From: Deltaproteobacteria bacterium CG11_big_fil_rev_8_21_14_0_20_47_16
Lineage (GTDB): Bacteria; UBA10199; GCA-002796325; 1-14-0-20-47-16
Assembly (NCBI GenBank): GCA_002796325.1
Contig: PCXA01000001.1
Coordinates: 62,001-126,000, forward strand
Reading direction: 5' to 3'
Length of the DNA: 64,000 nt
Below the pieces are notes generated by a model that saw nothing but the letters and a program-made list of their open reading frames with translations, was not told the origin of the DNA and did not search any database. Positions 20,642 to 29,472 of this stretch are shown here, piece by piece. Position 1 is the first letter of the stretch. Each line of letters begins with the position of its first letter. Position numbers and translations under genes: made by a program.

Positions 20642-22522
20642 ATGAGAATCTATGAGCGAAATTTTGATGTGATTGTTGTGGGTGCGGGACATGCAGGCAT
20701 CGAGGCCACCATGGCAGCGGCTCGGATGGGCATGCAGGTGCTCATGTTGACCGGAAATGCGGATACCATTGGGCACATGAGCTGTAATCCCGCGATTGGT
20801 GGTCTGGCCAAGGGACATTTGGTGAAAGAGATTGATGCGTTGGGCGGCCAGATGGGCATTGCAGCAGACTTGAACGGTATTCAATTCCGACGACTTAATG
20901 CTAGCAAGGGACCTGCTGTTCGCGCAACACGCATTCAATGTGATCGTTGGCGCTACCGCGATTATATGAAGTCGTTGGTAGAGGCGGAACCCAATGTCAC
21001 CATTAAGCAAGCCAACGTAGAAGATTTGGTGGTTGAAAATGATGCAGTAACGGGTGTTGTGACACATCTGCAGCAAATTTATTGTGCGAAGACGGTGATT
21101 ATTACGACTGGCACATTTTTGAATGGGTTGCTTCACTATGGGATGAACAATGTGTCTGGTGGACGAGCGGGCGATCACGCAGCACGCGGCCTGTCGGCGA
21201 GCCTTTTGCGCCTCGGATTTGAAATGGGGCGGCTGAAGACAGGAACGGTGCCAAGGGTGGATGCTGACACAATTGATTTTTCCCAATTGGAAGTTCAGCA
21301 CAGCGATTCTCCCACACCACTCTTTTCATTTTGGGGAACGGCGCCGACACTAAAACAAGCCCCCTGCTATATTACGTACACGAACACGGCGTCGCACGAA
21401 ATTATCCGTAACAATTTGCATGAATCGCCCATGTACTCTGGAAAAATTACAGGTGTGGGCCCGCGCTACTGCCCATCGATCGAAGATAAGGTTGTGCGCT
21501 TTGCAGAAAAAGAGCGGCACCAAATTTTTCTGGAACCCGAGGGATTAAGCACCCGCGAAATTTATGTAAATGGTGTGAGCACGTCGTTGCCCGCACATGT
21601 GCAGTTGGAAATGTTACGCACTGTTCCAGGTTTGGAAAATGTTGAGATTATTCGTCCTGGCTATGCGGTCGAATATGATTATGTTCCTTCGGTTCAGTTA
21701 AAGCATTCACTGGAAACCAAACGGGTACGCGGCTTATTTTTGGCGGGTCAAATTAATGGTACTTCCGGATATGAAGAGGCCGCAGCCCAAGGGTTGATAG
21801 CAGGAATTAATGCTGCACGACAAATTCAAGGCAGTGACGAATTTGTATTAAGCCGCGGTGAAGCTTATATTGGTGTTTTAATTGACGATCTGGTGACCAA
21901 GGGTTCGGATGAACCTTATCGCATGTTTACATCACGCGCAGAATATCGGTTACTCTTGCGCGAAGATAATGCAGATCGCAGATTGTCCCAAAGGGGTTAT
22001 GACCTCGGACTGTTATCTGGCGAGTGTTATGAAAAATATTCGACAAAAGTGGCGGCTGTGGATGCCTTACGAACATATTGTGATACGACGTTCGTATTTC
22101 CGACCGCTACAACGAATGCGGCGTTGGCAAAGTTGGGATCGGCTGCCCTCAAAAAGAGTGTTTCACTCAGTGAATTGGTGCGGCGTCCGGAGCTTGGTTT
22201 GCAAGATGTCATGAGGCTCGAAGCTGGCAGCTCGCATCAACAGTATGACTCCGAAGTTGTGCAACAGGTTGAAACAGATGTTAAGTTTCAAGGCTATATT
22301 TCAGCTCAGGAAGAAAGTCTTGTGCAGCTTCGAAAGATGGAGTCGATTCAGATTCCAGAATCTTTATCTTATGACACTATTTCCAGTTTATCGCGCGAAG
22401 TGGTAGAAAAGCTAAATCGCATTCGCCCGCCCAACCTAGGTCATGCCATGCGTATTTCAGGTGTAACACCAGCCGCCATCTCAGTGTTGATGGTACACCT
22501 CAAGACAGCAAACAAATCCTAG
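20642..22522 (+). CDS. mnmG: tRNA uridine 5-carboxymethylaminomethyl modification enzyme MnmG (GidA)
   Basis: 626-aa FAD- and NADH-dependent partner of MnmE. FAD-binding Rossmann motif [11 protein letters not shown] is near residue 11. [33 protein letters not shown] and [20 protein letters not shown] are family signatures. The ORF track begins at a TTG inside mnmE. I choose ATG 20642, two bases after the mnmE stop. Length matches the usual 620-630. Its stop codon shares bases with the stop of the convergent MscS gene (CTAG at 22519-22522). Confidence 0.96.
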   Translation: MRIYERNFDVIVVGAGHAGIEATMAAARMGMQVLMLTGNADTIGHMSCNPAIGGLAKGHLVKEIDALGGQMGIAADLNGIQFRRLNASKGPAVRATRIQCDRWRYRDYMKSLVEAEPNVTIKQANVEDLVVENDAVTGVVTHLQQIYCAKTVIITTGTFLNGLLHYGMNNVSGGRAGDHAARGLSASLLRLGFEMGRLKTGTVPRVDADTIDFSQLEVQHSDSPTPLFSFWGTAPTLKQAPCYITYTNTASHEIIRNNLHESPMYSGKITGVGPRYCPSIEDKVVRFAEKERHQIFLEPEGLSTREIYVNGVSTSLPAHVQLEMLRTVPGLENVEIIRPGYAVEYDYVPSVQLKHSLETKRVRGLFLAGQINGTSGYEEAAAQGLIAGINAARQIQGSDEFVLSRGEAYIGVLIDDLVTKGSDEPYRMFTSRAEYRLLLREDNADRRLSQRGYDLGLLSGECYEKYSTKVAAVDALRTYCDTTFVFPTATTNAALAKLGSAALKKSVSLSELVRRPELGLQDVMRLEAGSSHQQYDSEVVQQVETDVKFQGYISAQEESLVQLRKMESIQIPESLSYDTISSLSREVVEKLNRIRPPNLGHAMRISGVTPAAISVLMVHLKTANKS

Positions 22523-24006
22523 CTCTTAATGAAGTCCCAAATTTTATTGAGGAGTTGTACGGCGGCATTTTCGGTTGCAACGTGCTTCTTTTGCGTTTGA
22601 AGTGAGTCAAGCTCCGCTTGTCGCTGCGCGAGCACTTTGCTCAGCTCTTGGGCGATCTCGGGTTTTGCCAGGAGCAGATCCTTAACATCATCTTTAGAAA
22701 CAACAATACACTCGGTATCCTCTTCTGCAATGACGGTGGCTGTGCGCACAGCCCCAGTTAAGAGCGACATTTCTCCAAAGAAGTCACCTGCCTGTAGTTC
22801 AGCGACAGGTCTTTGTTCTGTTGATCCAGAAGGTGTAACAAAGATGCGGCAGCTACCATGAACTATGACATAAAGTGAGTTGCCCGGATCATTTTGTTGT
22901 ACAATTTCTTCCTGGGAACCAAACAGCTCGGTGCGAACGCGTTTCGCTAAAATCTTACGTCCATCGTCACCCAGGGCATCAAACAGATCAATGCTGTCCA
23001 GGAGCTCTTCTACTCTTGAGATGGGAGTAACGTGAGGCGCTGTTTGGGTTTGGATAATTTCTCGTACGGGGAATGGTATGCGAATGCCCGCACGTCGAAG
23101 ATGATACCAAGCATGATTTAGAATATCGCTTTTGATCTTGTTCTCAAGGGCATAATTGTTGATCCAAAATCGAATTTGATAGGTAACCGAAAAATCACTA
23201 AATGCACGAACACGAACTTCTTGGCGGCGTTGCTGCAAAATTTGGGGATGAATGCTCAGCACATCTAAAAGAATGGTTCTCACCTTATTGGGCGGTGCAT
23301 CGTACGCCAATCCAAGCTCAAGGGTGGCAATGTATTCGGGCGTTGGTTTTGAATAATTAAAAACAGCTGATTTAGAAATAATTGAGTTGGGAATGTCGAT
23401 ACTTTCGCGTTTTGTTGTGAGCACTCGCGTTGAGCGCCAGCTAATTCCCATAACCTCACCGGTATGCTGCTCAATTTGAACCCAATCCCCAATTTGATAC
23501 GGTTGCTCTGCCTGAATGGCGAGCCCAGCAAAGAAGTTGCCCAAAGTATCCTGCATGGCAAACCCAATAACAGCGGTTAGGACGGCAGACGTGGTGACGA
23601 GAGACGTTAAATCAAAATTGAGTCGTTGGCGCAAAATGACCATAACAGTGAAAAACCATAAGATGCCGAGAACCAGATCAGTGGTAATGGTGGGAACTTT
23701 AACTTTGCGTCGCTGTTCTAAAAAGTAGTTGATTACCAAATAAACCACTATTCGAATAGTACCGAGACATAGGGCTACGAGCGCTGCAACTTCTATGAAA
23801 AGCTCTAGGGGTGCATTTTCCAGCGGTCTTACAAGATGATTAAGTATGTATAGAAGCAATGCAATGGTGATGAGGCCCGTTGGAATTTTCGGCAGATATG
23901 GAAAGGGTTTACAGAGCTTTTTGTATAACCACACAAGTAGGAGTATGCCAAAGAGGGTTAAAGGATGTGTGCTGAATACTTCATAAGAAAGTAAATTGAA
24001 ATTCAT
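22519..24006 (-). CDS. MscS-family mechanosensitive channel with C-terminal cyclic-nucleotide-binding domain
   Basis: 495-aa inner-membrane protein. Four or more hydrophobic segments fill residues 1-150, then the MscS pore helix and beta-domain ([37 protein letters not shown]). A cyclic-nucleotide-binding domain follows (about 345-465) with phosphate-binding cassette [19 protein letters not shown]. The tail is a short coiled coil. This architecture occurs in known cyclic-nucleotide-gated MscS-like (bCNG) channels, which respond poorly to tension. ATG 24006 is preferred over the ORF-track start because the extension (MCYTRA) is not membrane-like. Ligand (cAMP or cGMP) is unknown. The stop codon overlaps that of mnmG. 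Confidence 0.88.
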   Translation of the reverse strand: MNFNLLSYEVFSTHPLTLFGILLLVWLYKKLCKPFPYLPKIPTGLITIALLLYILNHLVRPLENAPLELFIEVAALVALCLGTIRIVVYLVINYFLEQRRKVKVPTITTDLVLGILWFFTVMVILRQRLNFDLTSLVTTSAVLTAVIGFAMQDTLGNFFAGLAIQAEQPYQIGDWVQIEQHTGEVMGISWRSTRVLTTKRESIDIPNSIISKSAVFNYSKPTPEYIATLELGLAYDAPPNKVRTILLDVLSIHPQILQQRRQEVRVRAFSDFSVTYQIRFWINNYALENKIKSDILNHAWYHLRRAGIRIPFPVREIIQTQTAPHVTPISRVEELLDSIDLFDALGDDGRKILAKRVRTELFGSQEEIVQQNDPGNSLYVIVHGSCRIFVTPSGSTEQRPVAELQAGDFFGEMSLLTGAVRTATVIAEEDTECIVVSKDDVKDLLLAKPEIAQELSKVLAQRQAELDSLQTQKKHVATENAAVQLLNKIWDFIKS

Positions 24007-24070
24007 GGCGCGCGTATAGCACACTGTTTGTTGGCTGTCATCAGTCGCTGCACTTTAGATAATACAAAAA

Positions 24071-24106
24071 GCAAACCCCCTGCCGGTTTCCCGACAGGGG
24101 GTTTGC
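24071..24106 (-). terminator. Rho-independent terminator of the porin gene
   Basis: A perfect 12-bp inverted repeat, GCAAACCCCCTG/CAGGGGGTTTGC, with a 12-nt loop. Read on the minus strand it is followed by TTTTTG. It lies 24 bp after the porin stop, so it probably ends the porin message. Confidence 0.93.
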
Positions 24107-24129
24107 AACTTCATATTAACAACGTTCTA

Positions 24130-25419
24130 TTAGAACGCGTAGGCGAAGTTCAAGATTGGGCCGTATGACATGCCCCACTTCTTGCTTGCAGTACCTTGCT
24201 GTGAGCTTGGTACTTGCATCCAATCCAAGCGGAATTCAGCTTGGAGCTTGGCGCCGTCGGCGATCTGATATTGTGTTGCCAAGGAACCTTGCACCACGTT
24301 GGTGCGAAGGCCTGTGGCGTTCACAAGACCACCGATACCGTTGTAGTTTTGAACTGTACCCAAAGAACCTGCTGCACCACTGGTGTTGTTCTGGTGGGCA
24401 TAAGCCACTTTAAGAGTACCATCCCACACGTCTGTGAAGGAGTAGTTGAAGTCTACGAGGCCCGCGAATACCTTAGCGGCACCTGCGGAACCAGCTGTTG
24501 AGGTGCTGTCTGCTTTATCAATGCGGTACAGACCTTCGAAACCAATGACGAAGGTGTCTGTGGCATGGATGTTACCACTGACATCACCCATGAATGTCCA
24601 GTTACCAGCTTTATCTTTCGTGCCGGTAGAAACGTTACCTTGTGATTCAGCACTGGCCAAACCGGTGACGTTCACATTGCTCTTCATACCTTCATCACCC
24701 CAATTGAAATCGAGGGTTAAGCCGAAGCCTGGGTAGTTCTTGCCAACAGCAAGTCCTGCTCCAAGATCATCAGCCATATTGTTGTAAGCATAAGCGTGCA
24801 AGCCGACCAAATCACTGAAGGCATAGTAGAACTTGACACCAGTGAGTGTGACAGGACGCACATCGAATACCACCGAGTGTGTCGCGGTGTTATTTTCGTT
24901 GCGGAACAGTCTTTCGTAACCAAATGGCACGAAGAAGTGACCGACCAAGAATTCCAAACCGTTACCGGCTGGGATGTTGGCGGTGACATAAGCCTGGGCC
25001 ACGTTGGCATTGTTACCAATACCGTTAAACGATGAACCCAATGCTGCTGCACCAAACACCAAATCTGTACGGGCACGGATGTTTTCGCCAAAGCTCTTGC
25101 TGAGGCTCAAGATCACACCGTCTGTATAGAATTGGAACAACTTCTGGTTGTTACCCCATGTGGCTTGACCACCTGGTGCTGCGTTGGAGTAGTTCGTGAA
25201 CTCACCCAATGGACCTGACAAAACGGGACCATAGGGGTTGGCAACGTTGGCGCCGTTCATTGTGCCGAAGTTGCCCATGCTGGCAGTACTTGCTTGCCAG
25301 CCCAAACCTGTGTTGATGATACCTGACATTTCAAAACCGCCCTTGACGTATTCGTCGGCGAAAGCGCTTGCAGCGCTTGCCATTACGAGTACCAAGGCGA
25401 GTGTAATTAATTTACGCAT
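24130..25419 (-). CDS. Outer-membrane beta-barrel porin
   Basis: 429-aa secreted protein. The Sec signal peptide MRKLITLALVLVMASAASAFA is followed by alternating Gly/Asn/aromatic strands typical of a trimeric porin barrel. The last residue is Phe in AYAF, the C-terminal recognition signal for the Bam complex. The segment LVGHFFVPFGYERLFRNEN resembles porins of the OprP/carbohydrate-porin class, but substrate is unknown. Strong terminator downstream and a long structured leader upstream suggest an abundant, regulated message. Single-gene transcription unit between MscS and ispG. Confidence 0.85.
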   Translation of the reverse strand: MRKLITLALVLVMASAASAFADEYVKGGFEMSGIINTGLGWQASTASMGNFGTMNGANVANPYGPVLSGPLGEFTNYSNAAPGGQATWGNNQKLFQFYTDGVILSLSKSFGENIRARTDLVFGAAALGSSFNGIGNNANVAQAYVTANIPAGNGLEFLVGHFFVPFGYERLFRNENNTATHSVVFDVRPVTLTGVKFYYAFSDLVGLHAYAYNNMADDLGAGLAVGKNYPGFGLTLDFNWGDEGMKSNVNVTGLASAESQGNVSTGTKDKAGNWTFMGDVSGNIHATDTFVIGFEGLYRIDKADSTSTAGSAGAAKVFAGLVDFNYSFTDVWDGTLKVAYAHQNNTSGAAGSLGTVQNYNGIGGLVNATGLRTNVVQGSLATQYQIADGAKLQAEFRLDWMQVPSSQQGTASKKWGMSYGPILNFAYAF

Positions 25420-25620
25420 GTTAATTCTCTCCTGAAGTGTATTGTTCGGTACGATAAAGTCGACGGCTCACAATTGTCCGCCCACCCGTACCTTTGGGAT
25501 TAGCTGTCTTCAAGACAGCTTCAAAGCAGCGTGGCCAACCCGGAGAGACACCCCCTTCCCTGACCTGTTTGCTGCATCGTACTACTCGCCAACCGACACT
25601 TCGACGGTCGGCGAAATCTT
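25420..25620 (-). promoter_or_regulatory. Structured 5' leader of the porin gene (possible cis-regulatory RNA)
   Basis: No gene is supported here (the 25442 plus-strand ORF is weak). On the minus strand the 200 nt before the porin ATG can form several stems: a 9-bp stem CGCCGACCG with CGGTTGGCG (25587-25613), a 9-bp palindrome AGCTGTCTT-AAGACAGCT (25502-25520), and an enclosing GGTACG/CGTACC pair (25449-25454 with 25487-25492). GGAGAG next to the ATG is the ribosome-binding site. I could not match it to a riboswitch class I know. It may be a new leader element or simply a stable UTR. Confidence 0.5.
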
Positions 25621-25906
25621 ATGTTTTTATGTTTGAATGTCCCCCAGTGGGACAAACTTGAAAGTCGTGGCTACCTAGTGAACGGGGAATCGTTAGTCAA
25701 TTAAGGGATTCGTAAAACGTGTCATCACCCACGCTGCCCCCAGCAACCAACTGCCCCCATGTTTTCAAGTAGATACAAACTACCTTTCAAGTTCGGCCGC
25801 AGTGTACGGATGCTAAGTGCTTGAAGCAATTATTTTTTCCACACCGCACACCTCGAAAGCCTTGAAAGGAGCGGAAAGCTGATTTTTATGGAAAATATCT
25901 AAAACT
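25621..25906. promoter_or_regulatory. Non-coding region with repeated CTTGAAAG motifs
   Basis: About 290 bp with no gene. The motif ACTTGAAAG appears at 25656-25664 (plus), twice inverted at 25762-25770 (TTTTCAAGT) and 25784-25792 (CTTTCAAGT), and as CTTGAAAGG at 25861-25869. The two inverted copies are 22 bp apart, two helical turns. An inverted repeat TGTCCC-CCAGT-GGGACA lies at 25639-25655. These could be activator sites for the sigma-54-like promoter to the right, or for the porin promoter to the left. Inference only. Confidence 0.4.
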
Positions 25907-25921
25907 TGGCACGACAATTGC
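25907..25921 (+). promoter_or_regulatory. Sigma-54-type (-24/-12) promoter, orphan
   Basis: TGGCACG-ACAA-TTGC matches the RpoN consensus TGGCACG-N4-TTGC at every fixed base. It points right, but the next plus-strand gene of any size is pepA at 29.5 kb. Transcription would run through about 70 bp of AT-rich sequence and then antisense to ispG. No convincing small ORF with a ribosome-binding site follows. Confidence 0.6.
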
Positions 25922-25993
25922 GTTATAAAATATGTATATATTTTATGTGGTTATGTGATCCAATTTTGAAGCAGGGGATATTGCTGGAACAAT

Positions 25994-27214
25994 TTACTGA
26001 CTAAATCGCTTTTCGATGTAGTTCATCAACATTTGTTTGAATTCGGGGACGATGGCGGCGCCTTGTAGAGTGGCGACCTTCTCTCCATCGATGTAAACCG
26101 GGGCCTTGGGGTCTTCGCCGGTGCCTGGAAGACTGATGCCAATATTGGCGTGCTTACTTTCGCCAGGCCCATTCACAATGCATCCCATGACGGCAATTTG
26201 TAGTGTTTCGACGCCAGGATATTTTTTGCGCCAGCTCGGCATTTCAGTTCGAATATAGGTCTGAATTTGATCCGCCAGTTCCTGGAAGAATGTGGAAGTG
26301 GTGCGACCACAGCCAGGGCATGATGTCACCATGGGTGAAAATGCGCGGAAGCCCATGGTTTGGAGGATTTGCTGGGCAACAATGACTTCTTCAGTGCGTG
26401 ATGCGCCCGGTGCGGGTGTGAGTGAGACACGAATGGTGTCCCCGATCCCTTGTTGCAGGATAACGCCGAGCGCGGCACTCGATGCAACAATACCCTTGCT
26501 GCCCATGCCGGCTTCGGTAAGTCCGAGGTGCAATGGAAAATCACATCGCTTGGCAATTTCTTGATAGACGGCAATTAAGTCCTGCACTTCGGAAATCTTA
26601 ACGCTCAATATAATATGATCGTGGGGCAATCCGTAGCCTTCGGCCATTTTGGCGGACGAGAGCGCACTTTCAATCATGGCCTCGCGCATCACGCTGCGGG
26701 CATCTTTGGGCTTGGGAAGTTTGGCATTCTCGTCCATCATGCGCGCCAGGATTGCTTGATCGAGTGAGCCCCAATTGACGCCGATGCGCACAGGCTTATC
26801 ATTGGCAATGGCCACATCGATCATGGCCTTGAAGTTGGCGTCGTGTTTGGCGCCGAAGCCGACGTTGCCCGGATTGATGCGGTACTTGCTGAGCGCCTTG
26901 GCACATTCCGGGAATTCGGTAAGCAGGGTATGTCCATTATAATGAAAGTCACCAATAATTGGTACGTGGCAACCTGCCGCGCGCAGCTTTTCGACAATTT
27001 TTGGAACGGCTGCTGCCGCCTCTTTGACGTTCACCGTCCAGCGGACGAGTTCGGAGCCAGCTTCAGCCAATTCTATGGTTTGCTTAAAAGTCGATTCGAC
27101 GTCGGCCGTATCCGTATTGGTCATGGATTGGACCACTACAGGGTGAGACCCCCCAACTGGGATATGCCCCACTTTAACTGTAATCGATTGTCGGCGCGGA
27201 ATTCGTATTTGCAT
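25994..27214 (-). CDS. ispG: 4-hydroxy-3-methylbut-2-en-1-yl diphosphate synthase
   Basis: 406-aa IspG (GcpE), the [4Fe-4S] enzyme that reduces methylerythritol cyclodiphosphate to HMBPP in the non-mevalonate isoprenoid pathway. The TIM-barrel start has [20 protein letters not shown]. The cluster ligands lie in the C-terminal domain: SCPGCGRT and later [10 protein letters not shown]. It has the standard bacterial two-domain length rather than the extended plant/Chlamydia form. Its stop lies near an AT-rich intergenic region with the orphan sigma-54-type promoter. Confidence 0.97.
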   Translation of the reverse strand: MQIRIPRRQSITVKVGHIPVGGSHPVVVQSMTNTDTADVESTFKQTIELAEAGSELVRWTVNVKEAAAAVPKIVEKLRAAGCHVPIIGDFHYNGHTLLTEFPECAKALSKYRINPGNVGFGAKHDANFKAMIDVAIANDKPVRIGVNWGSLDQAILARMMDENAKLPKPKDARSVMREAMIESALSSAKMAEGYGLPHDHIILSVKISEVQDLIAVYQEIAKRCDFPLHLGLTEAGMGSKGIVASSAALGVILQQGIGDTIRVSLTPAPGASRTEEVIVAQQILQTMGFRAFSPMVTSCPGCGRTTSTFFQELADQIQTYIRTEMPSWRKKYPGVETLQIAVMGCIVNGPGESKHANIGISLPGTGEDPKAPVYIDGEKVATLQGAAIVPEFKQMLMNYIEKRFSQ

Positions 27215-27261
27215 AGGGACAGCGGTGTATCAATCCAATACCGTTGCGGACAAGGGGAAAG

Positions 27262-28179
27262 TTATTTTTTCCGATGTTTTGCGGGCAATAAGGCCTCTGG
27301 ATCGTCGGAAAATACGGCATTTGCGCCCAACCTGCGAGCGGCAGTAAAGTCTGCTGGGGTGTTAATCCCAAAGAAAACGATTTTGGCGCCTGTCATGTGG
27401 CGTGTGCAACGAATTGTGTCGGGTGTCCAAACTGTAAATGCCAAGTTCTCGACACAGGTTTTGCCCAGCTTGGTTTTATCACAAACATCCATTGTTCGAA
27501 TAAGCTCATATCCCACCCATTTCTGGGGAGTTTTCAATGTGCACTCGTGTGAAGTAATCATCTTAAGGTTGCGCGAAAATGTGGCGCCGCGATCTTCAAA
27601 AATCAGAGCATCCGGCTTTCTTTCCCGAAGCAGTTTGGTGTGTTCGGCGTTGGTAGAATAAAATAGTAATCGCTTCCACTGATCGTCCGGAATGGTTTTG
27701 ATCAATGCGGTTACAAGATCTTTTGCAGGAAGTGACTTCATGTCGATAATAATGGGCGTTTTAGTTGGGATAATTGCCAACACATCTTCTAATTTTGGGA
27801 TACCCAATTCATCTGGATTGCACTGCGTCTTGTAGGCGTCGGGTCCTTTGTACTTGGAGGTTGTGTCGAGCCCCACAATATTTTTGGCTACCTTGGTGGC
27901 AACAGCCCCTTTGGATGTTGTCCAAACCCACAAATCATCTGGATGATAAACAACGACTTCGCCATCTTGTGTTACCTGTACATCCATTTCAATGGCCGCC
28001 ACGCCGCGAGCAATGTTGTGGCGAAAGGCGCAGATAGTATTTTCGGGCCAATTGGCCTTACCGCCGCGATGGGCGATCACCTGTGGCGAGTTGTTTTGTG
28101 AAGCTGTGTGTGCTGTTGAGCATATTGCGGTTAGCGAAAACCACACGCCCACTGCGAGGATAACACCCTTTTTCATCAT
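27262..28179 (-). CDS. Secreted glycerophosphodiester phosphodiesterase
   Basis: 305-aa GDPD-family enzyme with an N-terminal signal peptide (hydrophobic GVILAVGVWFSLTAICSTA). It hydrolyses glycerophosphodiesters such as glycerophosphocholine to glycerol 3-phosphate and an alcohol, here probably in the periplasm. Catalytic motifs: AHRGGKANWPENT (His, Arg, Glu), EMDVQVTQDGEVVVYHPDD (metal Glu/Asp and second His). The C-terminal half of the TIM barrel is present and ends AVFSDDP, typical for the family. It belongs to a minus-strand run methyltransferase-RidA-GDPD with 3-5 bp gaps. Confidence 0.9.
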   Translation of the reverse strand: MMKKGVILAVGVWFSLTAICSTAHTASQNNSPQVIAHRGGKANWPENTICAFRHNIARGVAAIEMDVQVTQDGEVVVYHPDDLWVWTTSKGAVATKVAKNIVGLDTTSKYKGPDAYKTQCNPDELGIPKLEDVLAIIPTKTPIIIDMKSLPAKDLVTALIKTIPDDQWKRLLFYSTNAEHTKLLRERKPDALIFEDRGATFSRNLKMITSHECTLKTPQKWVGYELIRTMDVCDKTKLGKTCVENLAFTVWTPDTIRCTRHMTGAKIVFFGINTPADFTAARRLGANAVFSDDPEALLPAKHRKK

Positions 28180-28184
28180 TCCCC

Positions 28185-28652
28185 CTATTTTAACGCGACG
28201 ACCAAATCCACCATGATTGGAGCACTTTTAGCGAGCGCTGCAACACCCACAATACTGCGTGCATGGCGCCCGGAAGATCCAAAAAGATCGTGTAATAAGT
28301 GGCTGGCACTATCGAAGAGTCGATCAAATTCGTGAAAGTCGGCAGTGCAGGCAACATAGCCCGTTAGTTTAATAACCTGTTTAACGGTATTGAGGCTGCC
28401 GCCCAGTTCTTCGCGCAACATGGCAAGCGCGCAAACGGTTGCTTGCTTGGCGGAGTTGCGGGCCTTGTCAACGAGAGCGACATCGGTGCCCACAAGTCCT
28501 TTTTGGGAGAGGCGCGCATCTTGGACAGGTAACGCCCCGCTAATAAACGCCAACTTATTATAGATAACCACACGGGCGGTATGGGGTGCGGGCGGCGCAG
28601 GTTCTGCAAACTCAATTCCAATATCGGATGCGCGTTGATCGAAAGTGGTCAT
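28185..28652 (-). CDS. RidA/YjgF-family protein
   Basis: 155-aa RidA-superfamily member, longer than the 128-aa archetype by an N-terminal stretch. Members of the RidA subgroup deaminate reactive enamine/imine intermediates made by PLP enzymes, but this sequence looks more like the longer YjgF variants of unknown activity. Seen are AFISGALPVQDARL, the trimer-interface VKLTGYVACTADFHEFDRLFD-like region and a terminal SAPIMVDLVVALK. The canonical catalytic Arg of IPxVxR is not obvious: GVAALAKSAPIMVD has Lys nearby instead. The gene lies 3 bp downstream of the methyltransferase gene. Confidence 0.82.
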   Translation of the reverse strand: MTTFDQRASDIGIEFAEPAPPAPHTARVVIYNKLAFISGALPVQDARLSQKGLVGTDVALVDKARNSAKQATVCALAMLREELGGSLNTVKQVIKLTGYVACTADFHEFDRLFDSASHLLHDLFGSSGRHARSIVGVAALAKSAPIMVDLVVALK

Positions 28653-28655
28653 GAT

Positions 28656-29438
28656 TTATTTTACACTCCCCAACTTTTTGCCGCGAAAGACAACGACGAG
28701 GGGACTGCCCTTAATTTGGCGATATAGTTGTTTTTCGTGGGGTGTTACAAAAAATGCGGCCGACTTCTCATCGCAATACCCTTCGCGAATATCGGTAATG
28801 GTAATGCCGGCAGTTTGCGCCATGCGATAGTAGTCCTCAATGCCATTAGCGAATGATGCGCGCATGCGATGCGATCCCCGGCGGGCATAATTGCCAAATG
28901 GATGAAAGTCCGCCAAGAGTAAATCGCCGCCCACAACAAGTGTGCGTGATAATTCTTGAATGACCAAATCCAACTCTCCTTGAAAAGGAGCGGCGAGCAT
29001 GGCGATAACCGCATCAAAGCTGTTGTTTTGAACGGCAATTCGTTGGGGCTGACAGTGAATGCGTAACGATTGTGTTGGGTCAATGGGCGCTGTTTCGGTG
29101 GTGCCAAAATCGACTTCTACTAAAGTGGATGCCCCCTTTTCACGACACATGGATGTAGCGACATCGACACCGTCGCCAATTAAAAGCGTGGTCTTGTCGA
29201 TGAGGGGAGGTGTCATATCGTTGAGCAGGCGCAGTGAGACGTGGCTGACCAGCTCTTTGACTTTGGGTGTGGGAAGTTGCCCTTCGATGGAAAGTACAGG
29301 CGTTACTTTGGGCAGTTTTTGAACGGCGCGGGATTTTTTAACGCGATCAATCAGGGATTCTAGGTGTCTACCCACCCAGACAACGCCACGTCGCAAATTC
29401 TCTTCCCATTCGGGTTTGAGTTTCATAAAGGGAGTCAT
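28656..29438 (-). CDS. Class I SAM-dependent methyltransferase (BioC/UbiE-like)
   Basis: 260-aa protein with an N-terminal helical stretch (residues 1-75) and a Rossmann-type methyltransferase core. Motif I region is LLIGDGVDVATSM (a weak GxGxG), motif II is around VEVDFG, and post-motif FDAVIAMLAA plus LVVGGDLLLADFHPFG fit the type 11 methyltransferase pattern. BioC-like substrates are possible, but there is no biotin gene nearby, so the substrate is unknown. It is the first gene of the run with RidA and GDPD, divergent from pepA 34 bp away. Confidence 0.72.
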   Translation of the reverse strand: MTPFMKLKPEWEENLRRGVVWVGRHLESLIDRVKKSRAVQKLPKVTPVLSIEGQLPTPKVKELVSHVSLRLLNDMTPPLIDKTTLLIGDGVDVATSMCREKGASTLVEVDFGTTETAPIDPTQSLRIHCQPQRIAVQNNSFDAVIAMLAAPFQGELDLVIQELSRTLVVGGDLLLADFHPFGNYARRGSHRMRASFANGIEDYYRMAQTAGITITDIREGYCDEKSAAFFVTPHEKQLYRQIKGSPLVVVFRGKKLGSVK

Positions 29439-29472
29439 ACTTTAAGGTTTCAGTACATTCAAGGAGGAAGCG

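Noticed and set aside
25442-25636. 64-aa plus-strand ORF in the porin upstream region
   Set aside because: No ribosome-binding site, no family, and it is explained by structured minus-strand leader sequence.
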